Assembly: GCF_004362855.1 (NCBI RefSeq)
Contig: NZ_SNXW01000003.1
Location: forward strand, 434,001 to 498,000
DNA: 64,000 bases
Direction: 5' to 3'
Origin: Aquabacterium commune
GTDB lineage: Bacteria; Pseudomonadota; Gammaproteobacteria; Burkholderiales; Burkholderiaceae_C
Shown: positions 58,893 to 64,000 of the stretch, in pieces
Numbering within the stretch: the stretch's first letter is position 1
Layout: every line of letters starts with the position of its first letter
The notes under the pieces: generated by a model
Database searches by the model: none
What the model was told of the DNA's origin: nothing
The model's input: the letters and a program-made list of their open reading frames with translations, nothing else
Translations under genes and position numbers: made by a program

Positions 58893-60074
58893 ATGCACAT
58901 CTCTCCCCACCTGCTGTTGACAGCCTACATCCTGCTGATGCACAGCCTCACCACGGCCATGTGGCTGATTGGCGGGCGCTGGATGGGGCTGTCGCGGCGC
59001 GCCGCCGCCGAGTGGATGCGCGCCAGCATCGCCAACGGCGCCGCGCTGCTGGTCACGGTGACCGAAGGCGGCACCCACAGCAGCCTGCAGGTGATGCTGG
59101 CCTGCACCCTGGCGGTGCTGGGCGCGGCCTCGCTGCGACGCGGTTTGCTGTCCTTCCTGCGCATGCCCCACACCACGTCCGACTTCGTTCGCCTGGTCGC
59201 AGGCATGGCGGCTTTCAACCTGCTGCTGTGCGCCCCGCTGGGGTGGCCTTCCCTGGGCATCTTCGCGTCCTGCCTGGTCATGGTGGCCCTGCTGCTGAAA
59301 TGCGCCCGAGAGACCCACGCCGCCATTGCCCGCGAGTTCCGCCCGGGCACGGCCTTGGCGTCCAGCGTGGTGCTGTGTGCCACCGCCCTCGTGTTCACGC
59401 TCACCAGCGTCGCCGTGCTCATGGGCCAGACAGGCGCACAGGCCCTGCTGCCCCCGCTGGAAGTGCGCCAGGTCGCGCTGGTGTTCGTGACAGCGGTGCT
59501 GTCCATCGTGGTCGCGTTCGTGCAGGGCTACATCGTGGTCATGCGCCTGGTCAACCGGCTGCAGCACCTGTCACAGCACGACAGCCTGACCGGCTTGCTC
59601 AACCGCCGCGCCATCGAGCAATGCCTGGCCCGCGAGGCACACCGCCTGCAGCGCTTCAACGAACCGTTCTCGGTGCTGCTGGTGGACATCGACCACTTCA
59701 AGCGCATCAACGACCTGCTGGGCCATGCGGCCGGCGACGAGGTCTTGCGCCAGGTGGCCCAGACGCTGGCGGATCAGGCCCGCGAGGTGGACCGCGTCGC
59801 CCGCTATGGCGGCGAGGAGTTCTGCGTGCTGCTGCCCCACACCGAGCACGAGGGCGCCGTGCAAGCCGCCGAGCGCCTGCGCGCCGCCGTGCACGGGCGC
59901 GAAATCACCTGGCACGACGAGACCCTGGGCGTGACCATCAGCACCGGCGTGGCCTGTGCGACAGACCCCACCGAGCCCATGGACGCGCTGCTGCGGCGCG
60001 CCGACGACGCCCTCTACCGTGCGAAGGCCCAGGGTCGCAACCGGGTGGAAGTGGCCGACCCGCTGGCCGCCTGA
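58893..60074 (+). CDS. Membrane diguanylate cyclase (GGDEF)
   Basis: The 393-residue protein has about six transmembrane helices in residues 1-220 and a C-terminal GGDEF domain with the active GGEEF (306-310). An inhibitory-site RxxD (Arg297-Asp300) sits five residues before it, so it can bind its product. LVDIDHFKRINDLLGHAAGD is the standard nucleotide-binding region. It makes cyclic di-GMP at the inner membrane, favouring biofilm; the RTX adhesin-like gene nearby would be a fitting target but no link is shown. Confidence 0.92.
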   Translation: MHISPHLLLTAYILLMHSLTTAMWLIGGRWMGLSRRAAAEWMRASIANGAALLVTVTEGGTHSSLQVMLACTLAVLGAASLRRGLLSFLRMPHTTSDFVRLVAGMAAFNLLLCAPLGWPSLGIFASCLVMVALLLKCARETHAAIAREFRPGTALASSVVLCATALVFTLTSVAVLMGQTGAQALLPPLEVRQVALVFVTAVLSIVVAFVQGYIVVMRLVNRLQHLSQHDSLTGLLNRRAIEQCLAREAHRLQRFNEPFSVLLVDIDHFKRINDLLGHAAGDEVLRQVAQTLADQAREVDRVARYGGEEFCVLLPHTEHEGAVQAAERLRAAVHGREITWHDETLGVTISTGVACATDPTEPMDALLRRADDALYRAKAQGRNRVEVADPLAA

Positions 60075-60101
60075 GGCTGCAAAGCGGGCCCTGACGGCAG
60101 C

Positions 60102-60944
60102 TCAGCGGTTGTGGCGGGCCATGTGGACCAGGCGCTCGAACAGGCTGAGGTCCTGCTCGTTCTTGAGCAGCGCGCCCACCAGCGGCGGCACGCTGACCTT
60201 CTCGTCTTTGCTCTGCAGCGCCTCGGCCGGGATGTCCTCGGCCACCAGCAGCTTGAGCCAGTCGATCAGTTCCGAGGTGCTCGGCTTCTTCTTCAGGCCG
60301 GGCAGGTTGCGCACCTCGTAGAAGTGGCGCATGGCCGCCGACAGCAAATCCTGCTTGATGTGCGGGAAGTGCACATCGACGATCTGCTTCATCGTCGTGG
60401 CGTCGGGGAAGCGGATGTAGTGGAAGAAGCAGCGGCGCAGGAAGGCGTCGGGCAGGTCTTTTTCGTTGTTCGAGGTGATGATCACCAGCGGCCGGTGGCG
60501 GGCCTTGACCAGCTGGCGCGTCTCGTACACGTAGAACTCCATGCGGTCGATTTCGCGCAGGAGGTCATTCGGGAATTCGATGTCGGCCTTGTCGATTTCG
60601 TCGATCAGCAGGGCCACCGGCTGGTCGGCGTCGAAGGCCTGCCACAACACACCCTTGACGATGTAGTTGTGGATGTCCTTGACCTTTTCCTCGCCGAGCT
60701 GGCTGTCGCGCAGGCGGCTGACCGCGTCGTATTCGTACAGGCCCTGCTGCGCCTTGGTGGTCGATTTGATGTGCCATTGCAACAGCGGCATGCCGAGTGC
60801 CATCGAGACTTGCTCGGCCAGCATGGTCTTGCCGGTGCCTGGCTCGCCCTTGACCAACAGCGGGCGCTGGAGTTTCAGCGCGGCATTGACAGCGAGTTTC
60901 AGGTCGTCGGTGGCGACGTATTCGTCGGTTCCTTGGAATTTCAT
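60102..60944 (-). CDS. MoxR-family AAA+ ATPase
   Basis: A 280-residue AAA+ protein (ATG 60,944) with Walker A GEPGTGKT (33-40), Walker B LLIDEID (112-118), sensor 1 IITSNNEKDLPDAFLRR with Arg finger, and a lid domain. MoxR ATPases drive maturation of metalloenzymes or other complexes with VWA partners. The partner is 57,591-58,763, on the same strand, separated by the convergent GGDEF gene, so the pair is split into two transcription units here. Confidence 0.9.
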   Translation of the reverse strand: MKFQGTDEYVATDDLKLAVNAALKLQRPLLVKGEPGTGKTMLAEQVSMALGMPLLQWHIKSTTKAQQGLYEYDAVSRLRDSQLGEEKVKDIHNYIVKGVLWQAFDADQPVALLIDEIDKADIEFPNDLLREIDRMEFYVYETRQLVKARHRPLVIITSNNEKDLPDAFLRRCFFHYIRFPDATTMKQIVDVHFPHIKQDLLSAAMRHFYEVRNLPGLKKKPSTSELIDWLKLLVAEDIPAEALQSKDEKVSVPPLVGALLKNEQDLSLFERLVHMARHNR

Positions 60945-61052
60945 GCGCAGACTCAACCGGGTTGTTACTGTGTTCGAGTATAGGGCGAGCCCCAATAATG
61001 CCCCGAACCCTGTGTTTTTCCCTGCCGGACATCCCTTCCTGACCGACGACCC

Positions 61053-61751
61053 ATGAAAACACCCTCGATGCGCTTTTCCTCCCTGGCCATCATCGCCCTG
61101 GCCGCTGGCCTGACCGCCTTGGGCAGCTCGGCCGCCCAGGCCCAGACCGCAGACGGCATGGCCGACGCGACCGCCGCCCGCCAGAAAGTCGCCATGTGCA
61201 TCGGTTGCCATGGCATCGCGGGCTACCAGGCCAGCTTCCCCGAGGTGCACAAGGTGCCCAAGATCTCGGGGCAGAACGCGAAGTACATCGCCGCGGCACT
61301 CACCGCCTACCGCAAGGGCGAGCGCAAGCACCCGACGATGAAGGGCATTGCCGCGTCCATGAGCGACCAGGACATCGCCGACGTGGCTGCCTTCTACGAG
61401 GCCAGCGGCAAGGACCTGCCCTCACCTGCGGCCTCAGCCGCCCCTGCGGCACCGTCCGCCGACATCCAGGCGCTGCTCACCAAGGGCAATTGCATGGCTT
61501 GCCATGGCGCCGACCTGAACAAGCCCATCGACGCCAGCTACCCGAAGATCGCCGGACAGCACGCCGACTACCTGTACGTGGCGCTGAAGTCCTACCAGAC
61601 CGAGCGCAACCCGCAGATCGGCCGGGCCAACGCCATCATGGGCACCCAGGCCAAGCTGTTCACCCACACCGAGCTCAAGCAGTTGGCCACCTACGTGGCC
61701 AGCCTGCCCGGCGAGCTCAAGACCGTGGCACAGCCGAAGCTGCGCCGCTGA
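61053..61751 (+). CDS. Diheme cytochrome c4
   Basis: A 232-residue exported protein with signal peptide (to about residue 30, AQAQTA) and two class I cytochrome c domains. Heme motifs are CIGCH (49-53) and CMACH (147-151); HPTMKGIA supplies an axial Met in the first domain. The linker is Ala/Pro-rich. Cytochrome c4 carries electrons from the bc1 complex to terminal oxidases in the periplasm. Convergent with the adhesin-like gene, 11 bases apart. Confidence 0.92.
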   Translation: MKTPSMRFSSLAIIALAAGLTALGSSAAQAQTADGMADATAARQKVAMCIGCHGIAGYQASFPEVHKVPKISGQNAKYIAAALTAYRKGERKHPTMKGIAASMSDQDIADVAAFYEASGKDLPSPAASAAPAAPSADIQALLTKGNCMACHGADLNKPIDASYPKIAGQHADYLYVALKSYQTERNPQIGRANAIMGTQAKLFTHTELKQLATYVASLPGELKTVAQPKLRR

Positions 61752-61762
61752 TCAGGCGCTGA

Positions 61763-64000
61763 TCAGGCGTCCACCAGCAGCTTGCCTTGCTCGACGAGCT
61801 TGGCAATCAACTGCTGCTCGCTCAGGCCCGCACCCAGGCGGGCCACCAGGTCCACGTTGTCCAGCACGATGCGCTGGTCGGCCGCACCCATGTTCGCATC
61901 GGTGGTGCTGAAATCGCCGATGCTGCTGACGCGGATGACGGTGCTGCCCGCCTCGGCGTTGATGTGGATGTACTGGCCGATGTTGTAGAGGCCCGAGCTG
62001 CCATGCTCGCCTTGCAGCAGGTCGCGCAGGTCGAGCACATCGCCACCGCGGTTGGGCAAGGCCGCGCCGAAATCGCGCACGTGGTCTTCGGCGGGTGCCA
62101 TCGGCGTGCCCGCATCGCTGAAGCGCCACGCGAACACATCGCTGCCCTGACCACCTTCCAGCTGGTCGTTGCCGGCACCGCCCACCAAGGTGTCCCGGCC
62201 CAGGCCGCCGCGCAGCTCGTCGTTGCCCGCATTGCCCACCAGGATGTCGCTGCCATCGCTGCCCGTCAGGGCGTCGTTGCCCTCGCGGCCCATCATGAAC
62301 TGGCTGCTGCCATCGCCCGAGATCGCGTTGTCGGCCGCCGTGCCCACGCGGACATCGGTGTGGTCCAGGTTGATGTTGAGCACCGACTTGCCGGCGTCGC
62401 CATCGTGGTCCACCAGGGTGAAGGTGATCTGCTCCTGGATCTGGCCGAAGCTGCCCGAAGGCGCGGCGTAGCTGTACTCGGAGGTCAGCATGTTGACGGT
62501 GAACACGCCGCCCGCATCGGTCGTGAACGTCTTCACCGCGTTCTGACCGGCCACGAATGCCTGGGTCTTGCCGTCGATGGTGACGGCGCCAACGTGGTCG
62601 AAGCCATCGGCGCCGACCAGGCCCCCGGCGCTGGTGGCCGTGTTGACCAAGCGGCCCGAGATGGTGTCGCGGGTCGAGCTGTTGAGCGCGCCGGTCAGGC
62701 CATCGAAGGCCGTGATGAGGGTGGCGCTCAGATCCGAGGAAGCCTGGCCGTCGTAGGCGATGGCGTCCAGCGCCGCCTGGCCCGACGGCCCCACTTCGGC
62801 GCCCAGGCCCACGGCCTGGCTCTTGATCTGGTGCTCGTTGAGGAAGCTCGTCCAGCCGTTGGCGGTCAGGGGGCTGACGCCGCCCAGGTCCGACGGGTTG
62901 CCGCCGGCCAGGAAGTAGGACACGTTCTGGGCATCGGCCAGCTTGCCGACGCTGTCGAAGGCGTCACGCGCGGCCAACAGGGCCACCGCGTGGTTGAGCT
63001 CGTTGCTGCCACCGGCGTTCAGCGCGGCCAGCAGCGCCTTGGCCTCGCCGGCGCTGAGCCAGTGGTCGGTCTGGGCCTGGGCCGTGCCCGAGAACGTGAC
63101 CACGCGCACAGCCACCTCGCCGAACTGGTCGTAGCGGTCGATGAGCTGGGTCAGGGACTTCACCGCGGCCTGCAGGCGGGTGAGGTCGCCCACACCGCTG
63201 GCAGCCCCCATGGCGCTGGACGTGTCCAGCACCAGCAGGAGGTTGGTGTCCAGGGTCGTGGCCGAGACGTCGATGGTCGCGGGCAGGCGCGGCTGGTCGT
63301 CCATCACGTGGATGGTCAAGGTGCCATTGCCAGCATCCGTGGTGGCGCCCACCGGCTGCATGGCGAACCGGATGTCCTGCACATCGCTGCCGTCGGCGTG
63401 CTGGAGGGCCTGCAGCAGCGAGAAGCTGACGCCGCCCTGGCCGTCGGTGCTCAAGCGCGCCACCAGGGGCGCATCGGCGGTGCTGCCAGCACGGGCCACG
63501 AGGTCGCCGTTGGCCTCGGTGGTCCAGACCAGCTTCTGGCCGCTGATGCTGGTGAACAGCGCGTCGGCCGGTGCCTTGAGCGTGATTGGCACAGGTTGAT
63601 TGCCGGTGTCCACCACGCCCAGGCTGCCCTTGAAGATGGAGGGCGTCGGGGTGGTGATGCCCGCCAGGCTGGACTCGTAAACCGTGCCTTCGGCATCGTT
63701 GTCACGCACCGTGACCGCCGCCGTCAGCGGGCCGGCGCCACCAGGGGCCGTGTCACCCGAGGCGGTGGCCTGCAGGCCGACGATTTCCGTGCCTTCCACC
63801 GCGTCATCGTTCAGCGTGGGCACGCGCACCTGCAGCGAGGTCGTGCCAGGCTGGAACACCAGCGCGCCGCTCAGCAACTCCCACTGACCCGTCTTCGGGT
63901 TGAGCACTTCCAGCGGGGTGCTGTCCTCGCCCGGGGTGATGTATTGGCCCTGGCCCGTGACCGGGTCCACCGCACCCGTCAGCAGCTTGAGGGCCACGTC
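61763..64000 (-). CDS. RTX adhesin/large exported protein, C-terminal part (5' end outside window)
   Basis: At least 745 residues of a longer protein. In order: a Calx-beta-like segment (VRVPTLNDDAVEGTEIVGLQ), a T1SS/bacterial-repeat domain (LSTDGQGGVSFSLLQAL), a von Willebrand A domain with MIDAS DTSSAM (LLLVLDTSSAMG), a VCBS-type repeat (FTLVDHDGDAGKSVLNI), then calcium-binding nonapeptides (GREGNDALTGSDGSDILVGN, then AGNDELRGGLGRDTLVGG). The C-terminal end (ARLGAGLSEQQLIAKLVEQG) is of the type I secretion target kind. Such proteins are LapA-like cell-surface adhesins exported by a type I system. No secretion genes are in the window. Confidence 0.88.
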   Translation of the reverse strand, partial: DVALKLLTGAVDPVTGQGQYITPGEDSTPLEVLNPKTGQWELLSGALVFQPGTTSLQVRVPTLNDDAVEGTEIVGLQATASGDTAPGGAGPLTAAVTVRDNDAEGTVYESSLAGITTPTPSIFKGSLGVVDTGNQPVPITLKAPADALFTSISGQKLVWTTEANGDLVARAGSTADAPLVARLSTDGQGGVSFSLLQALQHADGSDVQDIRFAMQPVGATTDAGNGTLTIHVMDDQPRLPATIDVSATTLDTNLLLVLDTSSAMGAASGVGDLTRLQAAVKSLTQLIDRYDQFGEVAVRVVTFSGTAQAQTDHWLSAGEAKALLAALNAGGSNELNHAVALLAARDAFDSVGKLADAQNVSYFLAGGNPSDLGGVSPLTANGWTSFLNEHQIKSQAVGLGAEVGPSGQAALDAIAYDGQASSDLSATLITAFDGLTGALNSSTRDTISGRLVNTATSAGGLVGADGFDHVGAVTIDGKTQAFVAGQNAVKTFTTDAGGVFTVNMLTSEYSYAAPSGSFGQIQEQITFTLVDHDGDAGKSVLNINLDHTDVRVGTAADNAISGDGSSQFMMGREGNDALTGSDGSDILVGNAGNDELRGGLGRDTLVGGAGNDQLEGGQGSDVFAWRFSDAGTPMAPAEDHVRDFGAALPNRGGDVLDLRDLLQGEHGSSGLYNIGQYIHINAEAGSTVIRVSSIGDFSTTDANMGAADQRIVLDNVDLVARLGAGLSEQQLIAKLVEQGKLLVDA

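Overview
The window joins a mosaic genomic island to ordinary chromosome of a high-GC betaproteobacterium, most likely a member of the Burkholderiales. The host call rests on the gene content and strong GC bias of the right third: a tamA/tamB pair, a DUF3422 protein, diheme cytochrome c4, a short PutA without a DNA-binding domain, and a Burkholderiales-type small periplasmic protein. No rRNA or complete tRNA is present to settle the genus.

Bases 1 to about 40,560 are island. The right border is visible: 40,563-40,608 is only the 3' part of a tRNA-Asn gene, starting exactly at the anticodon loop and followed by the tRNA's own terminator. This is the scar of a tyrosine-recombinase integration, so the intact tRNA-Asn and the left border should lie to the left of the window.

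Island contents, left to right. (1) The tail of an Rhs polymorphic toxin with a PD-(D/E)xK tip, a DUF4304-like immunity candidate, the C-terminal scrap of a second toxin tip, and a SUKH-ankyrin immunity gene. (2) Remnants of IS5-type and probably IS21-type elements. (3) A complete phosphite-oxidation operon, ptxABCDE, of lower GC, with a candidate Pho box and a strong dyad ahead of it. (4) A four-gene tyrosine-recombinase module on the minus strand with 4-base overlaps. Its second gene is split by a complete IS66 element (11,409-14,798) with a perfect 8-bp target duplication and a UPF0149/SEC-C passenger gene; removing the IS restores a 497-codon frame. (5) A umuC lacking its 5' quarter and two unassigned genes, one internally duplicated. 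(6) A type I restriction system, hsdRMS. (7) A plasmid-like module with a large serine recombinase, a primase-like protein and two apparently related unknown proteins. (8) A NERD nuclease/UvrD-like helicase and a 1794-residue protein that pairs a Cap4-like PD-(D/E)xK domain with a STAND-type NTPase and a very long C-terminal region. This last protein, beside hsdRMS and the NERD helicase and next to the att site, is the best candidate for a new or poorly described defence system.

The chromosomal part (40.6-64 kb) is compact. It has cho (GIY-YIG nuclease) and a small exported protein. An arginine-to-glutamate pathway follows in order: a divergent Lrp-type regulator, ornithine cyclodeaminase, arginase and PutA. 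Then come a YfbR-like nucleotidase, a DUF3592 protein, and a CsoR/FrmR-family regulator whose probable operator sits inside its own promoter, followed by a DUF3422 membrane protein. A VWA-tamA-tamB run with 4-base overlaps is separated from the VWA protein's usual MoxR partner by a divergent diguanylate cyclase. Cytochrome c4 and the 3' portion of an RTX/VWA adhesin-like gene, cut by the window end, close the region.
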